DNA of 64,000 bases from Halomonas sp. CUBES01 (GTDB lineage: Bacteria > Pseudomonadota > Gammaproteobacteria > Pseudomonadales > Halomonadaceae), in the NCBI RefSeq assembly GCF_020991005.1, contig NZ_JAJLLW010000001.1, positions 558,001 through 622,000 of the forward strand, in the 5' to 3' direction. The translations under genes were made by a program, and so were the position numbers. The notes under the pieces are model-generated. The model ran no database searches and was not told the origin of the DNA. It was given only the letters and a program-made list of their open reading frames with translations. Shown here piece after piece: positions 36,479 to 45,344 of the stretch. The number at the start of each line of letters is the position of its first letter. Position 1 is the first letter of the stretch.

Positions 36479-36796
36479 ATGGATAAGTTTGACGACACCA
36501 CCCGTACCGAGATCGAGGCGGCGGCATTTCGCCGTCTGTTGCAACATCTCGACGACAACAAAGACGTACAGAATATCGACCTGATGATTCTGGCCGACTT
36601 CTGCCGCAACTGCCTCTCCAAGTGGCTGGTCAGCGCCGCGGAGGCGCGAGGCGAAAGCCTGAGCTATGAAGAGGCCCGCGAGTATGTCTACGGCATGCCG
36701 TACGATGAGTGGAAAGACCTCTACCAAGGCAAGGCCACGCCGGAACAGCTGGCGGCGCTGGAAGCCCGGCAAGCGCAAAAGCGCGCCAAGGAGTAG
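36479..36796 (+). CDS. DUF1244 family protein
   Basis: 105-aa helical cytoplasmic protein. The conserved pattern IDLMILADFCRNCLSKWL with its Cys pair (CRNC), followed by YEEAREYVYGMPYDEWK, identifies DUF1244, a small family in proteobacteria with known structure but no established function. The last 25 residues are charged. It begins 40 bases after the fdhC terminator, and the moaB ribosome site AAGGAG lies across its last codons, so it is co-transcribed with moaB and moeA. Confidence 0.88.
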   Translation: MDKFDDTTRTEIEAAAFRRLLQHLDDNKDVQNIDLMILADFCRNCLSKWLVSAAEARGESLSYEEAREYVYGMPYDEWKDLYQGKATPEQLAALEARQAQKRAKE

Positions 36797-36799
36797 CCC

Positions 36800-37318
36800 A
36801 TGGAGCCGATGATTCCGCTACGTATCGCGGTACTGACGATTTCCGATACGCGCACCGATGAGACCGACCGCAGCGGTCAGGCGTTGGTCGAGCGGCTGAC
36901 CCAGGCCGGCCATCAACTGGTCGAAAAACGTATCGTGCCTGACGACGTGTACATCATTCGCGCCGTGGTAGCCCAATGGATTGCCGACCCTGCTGTGCAG
37001 GGTGTGATCACCACCGGTGGCACCGGCTTTACCGGCCGCGACTCGACGCCGGAGGCAGTGAGGGTGCTGCTCGACAAGCCAATTGAAGGCTTTGGCGAGC
37101 GATTCCGCCAGCTTAGCGGCGAGGAAATCGGCAGCTCCACAATTCAAAGCCGCTGCCTCGGTGGCTTGGCCAATGCCACGGTGATTTTCTGCCTGCCGGG
37201 CTCTACCGGTGCCTGCCGCACCGGCTGGGACGGCATTTTGGCCGAGCAGCTCGACAGCCGCCACAAGCCGTGCAACTTCGCCAACCTGGTGATCCCCGAG
37301 CGTGGTCAGCATGGCTGA
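36800..37318 (+). CDS. moaB: Molybdenum cofactor biosynthesis protein MoaB
   Basis: 172-aa MogA/MoaB-type protein thought to adenylylate molybdopterin before metal insertion. Conserved blocks are VLTISDTRTDETDRSG near the N-terminus, the nucleotide loop ITTGGTGFTGRDSTPEAV (about residues 70-90) and FCLPGSTGACRTGWD. AAGGAG lies six bases upstream of ATG 36800. The stop is downstream of the moeA start, so the two genes overlap by eight bases and are probably translationally coupled. The product would hand adenylylated molybdopterin to MoeA. Confidence 0.93.
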   Translation: MEPMIPLRIAVLTISDTRTDETDRSGQALVERLTQAGHQLVEKRIVPDDVYIIRAVVAQWIADPAVQGVITTGGTGFTGRDSTPEAVRVLLDKPIEGFGERFRQLSGEEIGSSTIQSRCLGGLANATVIFCLPGSTGACRTGWDGILAEQLDSRHKPCNFANLVIPERGQHG

Positions 37319-38516
37319 GTTGCACACCATTGACGAGGCGCTGGCCGCGCTGCTGGCGGATGTCCGGCCGCTCGGGGTCGAGCACGTGGCGCTTGGCGCA
37401 GCGGCCGGGCGGGTGCTGGGCGAGGCGGTCAGCGCCACGCTTGACGTGCCGCCGTACACCAACAGCGCCATGGATGGCTACGCGCTTCGCGCTGCCGATG
37501 CCGGTCAGCGCCTTGACGTCAGCCAGCGTATCGCGGCGGGCACGCCTGCCTTGCCGCTGGCACCCGGCAGCTGCGCGCGTATTTTCACCGGCGGCGAAAT
37601 CCCCCCTGGGGCTGACTGCGTGGTCATGCAGGAGCGCATCGAGGTGGATGGCGATGTTGCGATCATTCCGGCCGATATTCCCGCCGGGGATAACGTGCGC
37701 CTTCAAGGGCGCGACGTGCGACAGGGCGACGTGCTGTTAAATGCCGGCGAGCGCCTTGAGGCGGCGGCACTGGGCCACCTGGCGGGGCAGGGCGTCACCC
37801 AGGTGGCCGTCCGCCGACGGCCGCGCGTTGCGCTGTTGTCCACCGGTGACGAAGTGATCAATCCGGGGACGCCGCTCAAGCCCGGCCAGCTGTATAACTC
37901 CAATCGACCCATGCTCACGCGGCTGCTGGAAAACTTTGGCGCCGAAGTGGTCAGCCAGGTCAGCGTCCCCGACGATGCTGAGCGCACCTGTGAACTGCTC
38001 GCTGAGGCGGCGGAAAACGCCGACGTGGTGGTCAGCACTGGCGGCGTCAGCGTCGGCGAGGAAGACCATGTGAAAACCGCGCTGACGGCGCTAGGCGAGC
38101 TGTCGATGTGGAAACTCGCCATTCGTCCGGGCAAGCCGCTGGCCCTGGGGCGTTTGCCCCGGCAGGGGATTGGGCAGGCGCGGTTTGTCGGGCTGCCGGG
38201 GAATCCCGTTTCCGGCTTTGTCGGCGCCTGGCTGTTTCTGCGCCCGCTGATGGGAGCGCTGCTGGGCTGCCCGGCGCTTGCGTCGCTGCCCTGTGTGGCC
38301 GCGCGCGCCGATTTCTCGACCTCGACCGGCCCCCGCCAGCATTACATGCGCGTGATGCTGACGTTTGACACCCAGGGCGCGCAGGCTCACGCCTTTGACG
38401 ATCAGAACTCCAGCGTGCTGTCGTCGTGTATACAGGCCAATGCCCTGGCGGTGATCCCGCCCCACGCTGAGGTGGCGAAAGGCCAATCGGTGCAATGCTT
38501 GTGGCTGGTCGGCTAA
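37311..38516 (+). CDS. moeA: Molybdopterin molybdenumtransferase MoeA (copy 2)
   Basis: 401-aa second MoeA paralogue. Diagnostic blocks are YTNSAMDGYALR, IFTGGEIPPGADCVVMQE, RPRVALLSTGDEVINPG, VSTGGVSVGEEDHV and [17 protein letters not shown] choose ATG 37311; a GTG three codons earlier (37302) is possible. It differs clearly from the copy at 24915-26162 in length and sequence, so the two are not a recent duplication. Coupled to moaB. E. coli manages with one MoeA; two copies suggest a dedicated set for one enzyme or metal. Confidence 0.92.
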   Translation: MAELHTIDEALAALLADVRPLGVEHVALGAAAGRVLGEAVSATLDVPPYTNSAMDGYALRAADAGQRLDVSQRIAAGTPALPLAPGSCARIFTGGEIPPGADCVVMQERIEVDGDVAIIPADIPAGDNVRLQGRDVRQGDVLLNAGERLEAAALGHLAGQGVTQVAVRRRPRVALLSTGDEVINPGTPLKPGQLYNSNRPMLTRLLENFGAEVVSQVSVPDDAERTCELLAEAAENADVVVSTGGVSVGEEDHVKTALTALGELSMWKLAIRPGKPLALGRLPRQGIGQARFVGLPGNPVSGFVGAWLFLRPLMGALLGCPALASLPCVAARADFSTSTGPRQHYMRVMLTFDTQGAQAHAFDDQNSSVLSSCIQANALAVIPPHAEVAKGQSVQCLWLVG

Positions 38517-38547
38517 TCACCCAACGCTGACAGGCCGCATTGTCCCC

Positions 38548-38572
38548 CATCGGCGTCTCCCTGACGCCGGTG
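38548..38572 (+). terminator. Hairpin after moeA copy 2; rest of gap to 38818
   Basis: CGGCGTC-TCCCT-GACGCCG (7 bp, extendable by three outer pairs including one G-U) 32 bases after the moeA stop, followed by TTGTTCTA. The remaining AT-rich gap to 38818 should contain the symporter promoter; a TACAAT near 38720 is a possible -10 box, but no convincing -35 was found. Confidence 0.5.
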
Positions 38573-38818
38573 TTGTTCTATGCTTACGAGTAATCGCTTG
38601 CCTTGGTGGATTGCCGTTGCATCTTTCAAATGTCTGATATTTAGAATTTTTTGTTAATAAAACATGAAATTAGCGGCCAGTATTCGACTAAAGGCCAATA
38701 GTAGAATCGAGTCACCCCTCTACAATCCTCCGCCACTCGGTAAAATTACCTAAATTCACAGCGCTGGCATGGCGTGCTTTTCAGCACCGCATGCGCGACC
38801 GCCCCGAAGGATGTTCTT

Positions 38819-40414
38819 ATGCATGCCCTCACCCTGGCGTCATTTCTATTCTTCACTTGTCTAGTGGCCTTCATGACCTGGCGGATTACGCGCCGGGATG
38901 ATCACAGCAGTACCAGCGGTTATTTCCTGGCGGGGCGAACGCTCACGTTCCCGTTGATCGCCGGCTCGCTATTGATGACCAACCTGTCCACCGAGCAGAT
39001 GGTGGGGCTCAACGGCGCGGCTTTCAGCGATGGCCTGAGCGTCATGGCCTGGGAAGTCGTCGCGGTCATTGCCCTGGTGGCCCTGGCGCTGTTCTTCCTG
39101 CCGCGTTTTCTGAAAAGCGGTATTGCCACCCTGCCGCAGCTGTTGCTGATTCGTTTTGATAAAGGCACCCAGCTGATTGCGAACGTGATCTTCCTGATCG
39201 CCTATGCGGTCATTCTGCTGCCGATCATTCTGTACTCCGGCGCAGTGGGTCTTCAGGGGATGCTGGATCTCCCTGCGCTGACGGGTATCAGCTCGCCGAC
39301 GACGCTGCTGTGGTTGACCGTCTGGGTGGTGGGCATCGTGGGGGCGATCTATGCGCTGTTCGGTGGCCTGCGCACGGTGGCGGTGTCCGACACGCTTAAC
39401 GGGGTTGGCCTGCTGATTGGTGGCTTCGTGATCGTGTACTTCGGCCTGCAAGCCGTCAGCGATGGCAACGGCATCGTGGAAGGCTGGAACACCCTGAAAA
39501 CCAGCAATCCCGACAAGCTGAACTCCATCGGCGGTGACGACCAGCAGGTGCCGTTCTTCACACTGTTTACTGGGGTCTTCCTGATCAACCTGTTCTACTG
39601 GACGACCAACCAGCAGATCATTCAGCGTACCTTTGCGGCCAAGAATCTGGCCGAGGGCCAGAAGGGCGTGCTGCTGACCGGCTTGTTCAAGCTGCTGGGC
39701 CCGCTTTATCTGGTGCTGCCGGGCATCATCGCCTATCACCTGTACGCCGCTGACGGCATCCGCGCCGACGAGGCTTACGGCCATCTGGTGTTCAACGTGC
39801 TGCCGCCATATCTCACCGGGTTCTTTGCCGCGGTGATGGTCGGTGCGATCCTGTCGTCGTTCAACTCCGCGCTAAACAGCACGACGACCATTTTCAGCCT
39901 GGGCATTTATAAGCAGGTGCTCAACAAGAACGCCACCGAAGACCAGGTCGTCAAATCGGGCAAGGTGTTTGGTTGGGTCATGGCGATCATCACCATGATC
40001 ATCGCGCCGTTGCTGGCGGGCCAGGATAGCCTGTTCGGCTACCTGCAGAAGATGAACGCTATCTACTTTATTCCCATTCTGGCCGTGGTACTGGTCGGGC
40101 TCTTGACCAAGCGTGTGCCGCCAATGGCTGCCAAAGTAGGTCTGGTGGGCGGCTGCCTGCTTATCGCGGCGGGGTATTTCGTGCCGCCTTTCAACAAGCT
40201 GCCGGTCATCATGCACGAGTTCCACTTTGTCGCGGCGGTGTTCGTGCTGCTGGTGGCGATGATGCTGGTGATCGGCAAGCTGCGCCCCCGCGAGACCGAC
40301 TGGGTTCAGGAGCACTCGGGCGACGTTGATCTCACCCCGTGGAAGGGAGCCGTACCCGCCGGTATCGTGCTGGTGGTACTGGTGGTCATCATGTACGCAG
40401 CGTTTGCCGGATAA
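38819..40414 (+). CDS. Sodium:solute symporter, SLC5/SGLT sugar type
   Basis: 531-aa inner-membrane symporter with about 14 hydrophobic helices. Start ATG 38819 has AAGGA eight bases upstream; the frame extends to 38774 without a ribosome site. SGLT-like features are [26 protein letters not shown] near the N-terminus, [24 protein letters not shown] in the middle, which resembles the galactose/glucose members (vSGLT), and the sodium-site serines in [16 protein letters not shown]. Substrate is likely a sugar or polyol. It has its own upstream gap and a bidirectional terminator after it, so it is a single-gene unit. Confidence 0.88.
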   Translation: MHALTLASFLFFTCLVAFMTWRITRRDDHSSTSGYFLAGRTLTFPLIAGSLLMTNLSTEQMVGLNGAAFSDGLSVMAWEVVAVIALVALALFFLPRFLKSGIATLPQLLLIRFDKGTQLIANVIFLIAYAVILLPIILYSGAVGLQGMLDLPALTGISSPTTLLWLTVWVVGIVGAIYALFGGLRTVAVSDTLNGVGLLIGGFVIVYFGLQAVSDGNGIVEGWNTLKTSNPDKLNSIGGDDQQVPFFTLFTGVFLINLFYWTTNQQIIQRTFAAKNLAEGQKGVLLTGLFKLLGPLYLVLPGIIAYHLYAADGIRADEAYGHLVFNVLPPYLTGFFAAVMVGAILSSFNSALNSTTTIFSLGIYKQVLNKNATEDQVVKSGKVFGWVMAIITMIIAPLLAGQDSLFGYLQKMNAIYFIPILAVVLVGLLTKRVPPMAAKVGLVGGCLLIAAGYFVPPFNKLPVIMHEFHFVAAVFVLLVAMMLVIGKLRPRETDWVQEHSGDVDLTPWKGAVPAGIVLVVLVVIMYAAFAG

Positions 40415-40444
40415 GCGCACCTTGCCTGCCGGCTAGACGTAAAA

Positions 40445-40476
40445 ACGCCCCGCCCTGCTAACACAGGGCGGGGCGT
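40445..40476. terminator. Bidirectional terminator between symporter and matB
   Basis: ACGCCCCGCCCTG and CAGGGCGGGGCGT form a perfect 13-bp stem with a six-base loop. On the minus strand it is followed by TTTTT, giving a strong terminator for the malonate operon; on the plus strand it follows the symporter stop by 30 bases. Confidence 0.85.
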
Positions 40477-40488
40477 CTGGTTTGGGCG

Positions 40489-42012
40489 TTAAACCGGCTG
40501 GTAGGTGTTCTGGAAGCGTTTGCGCAGCTCGTTCTTTTGCACCTTGCCCATGGTGTTGCGCGGCAGGGTATCGATAAAGAACACGCGCTTGGGCTGCTTG
40601 TACTTGGCAAGCCTTCCCTGCAGGTGGTTGATAATCGTAGCCTCGTCAAGGTCGGCCCCTGGCAGGGGCACCACGGTGGCGGTCACGCCTTCGCCAAAGT
40701 CGGGGTGGGGCAGGCCGATCACCGCCGACTCGGACACCCCGTCAAGCTCGTCGATGACCTGCTCGATTTCCTTGGGATAGACGTTATAGCCCCCGGAAAT
40801 CACCAGGTCTTTATCCCGCCCGACGATATGCACATAGCCCTGTTCGTCGACCATGGCCAGGTCACCGGTAATGAAAAAGCCATCCTCCAGCAGTTCTTCG
40901 CGGGTCTTTTCCGGCATCCGCCAATAGCCGATGAACACGTTGGGGCCGCGAATCTGCAGCATGCCGATCTCGCCGGGAGCGACGTCATCGCCGGTTTCCC
41001 GGTCGGTGATGCGCATCTCCACTCCGGGCAGGGGCATGCCTACGGTGCCCGCACGACGCGCACCGTTATACGGGTTGGAGATATTCATGTTGGTTTCGGT
41101 CATGCCGTAACGCTCGAGAATGGCATGCCCGGTCTTAGCCTCGAAGGCCTCGTGGGTTTCGGCGGTCAGCGGGGCCGAGCCCGACACGAACAGGCGCATA
41201 TTGGCCGTGACCTCCGGGGTCAGACGAGCGTCCTGCACAAGGCGGGTATAGAAGGTCGGTACGCCCATCATCACGCTGCCTCGGGGCAGCTCCTCGAAAA
41301 TCACGTCGGCGTCAAACTTGGGCAGAAACAGCATGCTGGCACCGGCCATCAGGGTGACGTTGCATGCCACAAACAGCCCGTGAGTATGGAAAATCGGCAG
41401 GGCATGAATAAGGCGATCCTCGGCGCTGAAGTGCCATGCCTTGACCAGGGTGTCGGCATTGGAGGCCAGGTTCTGGTGGGTCAGCATGGCCCCCTTGGAG
41501 CGCCCGGTGGTGCCCGAGGTGTATAGAATGGCCGCCAGGTCGCGGTGAGCAAGCTCGGCGATAGCGTCATGGGGCGTGGCGTTTTCGGCTTCGTCCATCA
41601 GGCTGCCGTCTGCCGCGCTGCCCAGCGTCACGACGGCGGGGCAGCCGGTATCGGCGGCGATCCGACGGGCCTCGTCGGCCACCGCAGGGCGACAGACAAA
41701 CAGCGCCGGTTCGGCATCCCCCAGAAAATAGCGAATTTCATCGCCGGTGTAACCGGTGTTGAGGGGCAAATAGACACCGCCCATCCGCAGGCAGGCCAGG
41801 TATAGCAGAATGGCTTCGGGGCTTTTGTCCACCTGAACCGCCACACGATCGCCTTGACGCACACCAAGCGCTATCAGCGCACCGGCAAGCTGGGCGCTCT
41901 GGGCAAGCGCATCGGCGTGGGAATAGCGGCGCCCCTCGCGGGTAGTAATGAAATCGGCCTCGCCGCGTTTGTGCATTTGCGTGGCAAAGGTGGCAAACAG
42001 ATTGTGGTTCAT
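40489..42012 (-). CDS. matB: Malonyl-CoA synthetase (AMP-forming)
   Basis: 507-aa acyl-adenylate-forming enzyme that activates malonate to malonyl-CoA. The ATP loop is YTSGTTGRSKGAM (about residue 163), with YGMTETNM, FITGDLAMVDEQGYV and the C-terminal catalytic lysine in PRNTMGKVQKNELRK. Family assignment to MatB rather than a general fatty-acid ligase rests on overall pattern (LPLNTGYTGDEIRYFL) and on the adjacent malonyl-CoA decarboxylase and dicarboxylate TRAP genes. Its ATG overlaps the decarboxylase stop by four bases. Last gene of the operon. Confidence 0.9.
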   Translation of the reverse strand: MNHNLFATFATQMHKRGEADFITTREGRRYSHADALAQSAQLAGALIALGVRQGDRVAVQVDKSPEAILLYLACLRMGGVYLPLNTGYTGDEIRYFLGDAEPALFVCRPAVADEARRIAADTGCPAVVTLGSAADGSLMDEAENATPHDAIAELAHRDLAAILYTSGTTGRSKGAMLTHQNLASNADTLVKAWHFSAEDRLIHALPIFHTHGLFVACNVTLMAGASMLFLPKFDADVIFEELPRGSVMMGVPTFYTRLVQDARLTPEVTANMRLFVSGSAPLTAETHEAFEAKTGHAILERYGMTETNMNISNPYNGARRAGTVGMPLPGVEMRITDRETGDDVAPGEIGMLQIRGPNVFIGYWRMPEKTREELLEDGFFITGDLAMVDEQGYVHIVGRDKDLVISGGYNVYPKEIEQVIDELDGVSESAVIGLPHPDFGEGVTATVVPLPGADLDEATIINHLQGRLAKYKQPKRVFFIDTLPRNTMGKVQKNELRKRFQNTYQPV

Positions 42013-43364
42013 TTAGCGAGTTCTCCCTTGGCCAGCTTGCGCGCCCGTTTGGCGAGGTCACGCACGTCGCTCGAGCAGGCAATGGTGCCGTTGGCGGTAT
42101 AATTTTCGTGGTTGCGCTCGATGTCGTCGAGCACATAGAGGTAGTTGACCATCAGGCCGGCGGCCTGCTTGAGGCCCTTGTCGGAAATATCGCCCAGCCA
42201 GTTGATACGTTGAAGCTTGGCGCCGTTGCCCAGATGAAAGCGGGCGACGGGGTTGAGCGGCAAACCGTGGCGGTTTTTTTCATCCACCAGGTAGTGCGCA
42301 GCAAGCGGCTGGATGATCGCCTTGAGCCGCTCCTGGCGCTGCTTGTCCTGGTGCCATCCAGACGTGTCCAGCTCGGCGAGCGCATCGCGTACGCTGGACG
42401 GCCATTGCTCGTCCCCGCGCTGCTCGGCAAGCCACTGGGCAAACCCCGGTACCGGCGAGAGCGTCACAAAGTACTTGAGTTGCGGCAGTTCCTGGGAAAG
42501 CTCCTGCACCACCTGCTTGATCAAGAAGTTGCCGAACGAGATGCCGCGCAGGCCGGTCTGGCAGTTGCTGATACCGAAGAAGGCGGCGCTGTCGGCGTCT
42601 TCGGGGTCTTCAATGCCGCCTTCCGCACCGGACAGGATCGGCTGGATGCGGCTGGGCAGGCCCTTGTGCAGCGCCACCTCAACGAAAATCAGCGGCTCAT
42701 CGCCAATCGCCGGGTGGAAAAAGGCAAAGCAGCGGCGATCGCGGGCATCCAGACGGCGGCGCAGGTCGTCCCAATCCTGAATTTCATGCACCGCTTCGTA
42801 GCGGATGATCTTCTCGAGAATCGACGCGGGCGTATTCCAGTCGATGCGCTTGAGCATCAGGAAACCGCGGTTGAACCAGGAACCGAACAGGTGCGCGAAG
42901 TCGTCATCGATGGGTGCGAGGTCGGGCTGCTCACGCAGCAGGCCAAGCAGATCCTGTCGCATATTGACCAGTTCGTAGGTGCCGTCGCTGGCGAAGTTGA
43001 GCCGTCTGAAAAGCTCCTGGCGAAGCGGTTCGCAGGCTTCGAACAGCGTCTGCAGGGAGCGATTGTCCCGGGCCTTGCGGTAGGCGGCGTAGGCGCTGTC
43101 AATCTGCTCGGGCTCGGCGGCGAAGTCTTCGGCGAGGCGTTTGAAGAAACGCTTTTTCTCTTCTTCGGAAAGGCGCCGATAGATCGCCAGGGCGCGGCTG
43201 GCCAGGGCAATGCTGGACGCTTCGCCGTCGCTCTCCAGTAGCGCCTGGCAGGCCTTGACCAGATGCGTGTGATCCACCGCCGAGGCGACAGTCTGACGCC
43301 GCCGCAACAGCGCATCGCGCTGGGTAATGTTGTTGAACAGTTCCTGTAGAAACGTCATGTTCAT
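42009..43364 (-). CDS. matA: Malonyl-CoA decarboxylase
   Basis: 451-aa enzyme that decarboxylates malonyl-CoA to acetyl-CoA. The N-terminal helical domain is followed by the GNAT-like catalytic domain with HPAIGDEPLIFVEVAL (about residue 220), FGISNCQTGLRGISFGNFLI and YFVTLSPVPGFAQWL, which carry the known Ser/His active-site region. Together with MatB it forms the classical malonate cycle: malonate plus CoA plus ATP gives malonyl-CoA, then acetyl-CoA. The gene begins 12 bases after the large TRAP permease and overlaps matB, so it is in the TRAP operon. Confidence 0.93.
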   Translation of the reverse strand: MNMTFLQELFNNITQRDALLRRRQTVASAVDHTHLVKACQALLESDGEASSIALASRALAIYRRLSEEEKKRFFKRLAEDFAAEPEQIDSAYAAYRKARDNRSLQTLFEACEPLRQELFRRLNFASDGTYELVNMRQDLLGLLREQPDLAPIDDDFAHLFGSWFNRGFLMLKRIDWNTPASILEKIIRYEAVHEIQDWDDLRRRLDARDRRCFAFFHPAIGDEPLIFVEVALHKGLPSRIQPILSGAEGGIEDPEDADSAAFFGISNCQTGLRGISFGNFLIKQVVQELSQELPQLKYFVTLSPVPGFAQWLAEQRGDEQWPSSVRDALAELDTSGWHQDKQRQERLKAIIQPLAAHYLVDEKNRHGLPLNPVARFHLGNGAKLQRINWLGDISDKGLKQAAGLMVNYLYVLDDIERNHENYTANGTIACSSDVRDLAKRARKLAKGELAK

Positions 43365-43376
43365 GGTAATTCTCCC

Positions 43377-44711
43377 TTAGCCCATGATCAGATTGGGTAG
43401 CCATAGGGCAATGCCGGGGAACAGGCACAGCAGCAGGATGGCGAGCACCATGCACAGCGCATACGGCAGGCTGCCCAGCAGGATGTCGCGCAGCGAAATG
43501 TCCGGTGCAATGCCTTTGATGATGAACAGGTTGAGCCCCACCGGCGGCGTGATGAGGCCGATTTCCAGGTTGATGGTGAGCACCACCGCGAACCAGTAAG
43601 GATCAAAGTTTGCCGCCAGGATGATCGGTAACAGAATCGGCGCGGTCATGACGATCACCGCCACCGGCGGCAGGAAGAAGCCGGCGACCAGCAGAAAGAC
43701 GTTGATGACGCCCATCAGTACCCAGCGGTTGACGTCCATATCGGCAATGGCGGCCGCCACGGTCTGGGTAATGAACATTGACGATAACGCGTAGGCGAAT
43801 ACCTCGGCGCAGGCGATGACCAGCATGATCATCACGCTCTCGCGCAGGGAGTCGCGCATGATCAGCTTGAGCGGCCCGATCTGCCACATGCGGTAGATCA
43901 GGATGGCCAGCATCAGACACAGGAAGGCGCCGACGCCCGCCGCCTCGGACGGCGTCGCGACGCCACCGTACAGCGCGAATAGAATGCCCGCGACCACCCC
44001 GAGGAAGGGCAGGACGCGCACCACGGCTTTCATGTTGCTGTCGACGTTCTGCTGAACGGTGTTCTTGAGTTTTTCCGCAGAGGCTGCCACTGGGTTGGCG
44101 TAGCCGCCCGCCAGCTTGCAGGCGATGATGGTCCAGATCATGAACAGCCCCGCGAGCATGAAGCCCGGTACCACGCCGGCGATAAACAGACGGCCGATGG
44201 ACGTTTCGGTGGAAATTCCGTAGATGATCATGGTTACGGATGGCGGAATCAGTATCCCCAGGGTGCCGCCCGCAGCAATACAGCCGGCGGCGACGCCGTC
44301 AGGATAGCCCCGCGTGCGCATTTCCGGAATACCCATCTTGCCGATGGCCGCACAGGTGGCGGGGGAGGAGCCGGACAGCGCGGCAAAAATCGAGCAGGCG
44401 CCGATATTGGATACCGCAAGCCCCGCCGGTAGCCGTCCCATCCACAAATCCAGCGAGCGATACAGATCGCGCCCGGTGGGCGAGGACGCCACGGCCGCGC
44501 CCATCAGAATGAACATGGGGATCGCCACAAAGCCGAATTCGGCAATACGGTCGAAAAACGTTTCCCCGAAGTAAGTCAGTTCGGGCAGACCGCGGTCATA
44601 GAGCAGCGCCATCAGCGAGACACCGCCCAGGGCAAAGGCAATCGGCGTGCCGATGGCCATCAGCACGATCAGGCCCACGGCCACGATAATACCCAGCGTA
44701 ATCGGATCCAT
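43377..44711 (-). CDS. TRAP transporter large permease (DctM), malonate system
   Basis: 444-aa inner-membrane protein with about 12 hydrophobic segments, the ion-coupled channel of a tripartite dicarboxylate transporter. DctM features are GTPIAFALGGVSLM at the start, MGAAVASSPTGRDLYRSLDLW, SGSSPATCAAIGKMGIPEM and GGTLGILIPPSVTMIIYG. The start is ATG 44711; the longer open frame to 44864 overlaps the small permease gene. Two bases separate it from dctQ-type gene. Its location beside matA/matB makes malonate the probable substrate, sodium-coupled. Confidence 0.92.
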   Translation of the reverse strand: MDPITLGIIVAVGLIVLMAIGTPIAFALGGVSLMALLYDRGLPELTYFGETFFDRIAEFGFVAIPMFILMGAAVASSPTGRDLYRSLDLWMGRLPAGLAVSNIGACSIFAALSGSSPATCAAIGKMGIPEMRTRGYPDGVAAGCIAAGGTLGILIPPSVTMIIYGISTETSIGRLFIAGVVPGFMLAGLFMIWTIIACKLAGGYANPVAASAEKLKNTVQQNVDSNMKAVVRVLPFLGVVAGILFALYGGVATPSEAAGVGAFLCLMLAILIYRMWQIGPLKLIMRDSLRESVMIMLVIACAEVFAYALSSMFITQTVAAAIADMDVNRWVLMGVINVFLLVAGFFLPPVAVIVMTAPILLPIILAANFDPYWFAVVLTINLEIGLITPPVGLNLFIIKGIAPDISLRDILLGSLPYALCMVLAILLLCLFPGIALWLPNLIMG

Positions 44712-44713
44712 GG

Positions 44714-45235
44714 TCAGCCCTCCCCGCGCAGAATGTCGGCGACGTACTGTAACGCCAGCAAGGTCGTACCGACTGCCACAGGAAGCAGCGCCGGCCAAAG
44801 CGGCGGGTTCCACACCGAGCCGGTTGTCCATTCGCCGTGGAGCGCTTCGAAGAGGTAGACCCAACTGGCGTAGGCAAGCGCGGCGCAGAACGCGAAGCCA
44901 AACAGCGAGGCGATGGTAAGCATGATCTTGCGGCCCAAGCCGCCAATGGCATCGGGTAAGATGGTGATGGCCACGTGACCGCCGGTCATGAGCACGTAAG
45001 GGCTACCCATCAGCATCGCCCCTGTCACGGAGAAAATCGTGAATTCGGTTTGCCAACTGGTGCTCCAGCCGAGCACGTAGCGCGTGAACACCATCTGGCA
45101 GATGACCAGCACCCCGGCAATAAACAGGGCGCTGGCGATGTAGGCCGACAGGCGTGAAAGCTTGTCCATTGCCCGTATATAGCCCCCGATCAGGCCGCTA
45201 CGCGCTGGCGGAGTATGCGTTGTTGTCGTCGCCAT
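44714..45235 (-). CDS. TRAP transporter small permease (DctQ), malonate system
   Basis: 173-aa inner-membrane protein with four predicted helices, typical DctQ topology. The second helix shows the WSTSWQTEFTIFSVTGAMLMGSPYVL block with the conserved Glu and the later GGHVAITIL. It pairs with DctM. The upstream binding-protein gene ends 109 bases before, and a hairpin sits in between, while the large permease follows after two bases. Confidence 0.9.
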   Translation of the reverse strand: MATTTTHTPPARSGLIGGYIRAMDKLSRLSAYIASALFIAGVLVICQMVFTRYVLGWSTSWQTEFTIFSVTGAMLMGSPYVLMTGGHVAITILPDAIGGLGRKIMLTIASLFGFAFCAALAYASWVYLFEALHGEWTTGSVWNPPLWPALLPVAVGTTLLALQYVADILRGEG

Positions 45236-45296
45236 ATGTCCCTCGTCAAGCTGTTGTCATCACATCGGATGCCTCTGATCGGGCAAGCCGTGAGCG

Positions 45297-45326
45297 ATGC
45301 CGACCACCCTGTAAGGTGGCCGGCAT
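45297..45326 (-). other. Intercistronic hairpin between TRAP binding protein and permeases
   Basis: ATGCCGACCACC and GGTGGCCGGCAT form a 12-bp stem with one mismatch and a six-base loop in the mRNA just after the binding-protein gene. It could stabilise the upstream message or stop part of transcription, giving an excess of binding protein over permease. Confidence 0.6.
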
Positions 45327-45344
45327 GCAAGCAAAACCAGCTGC

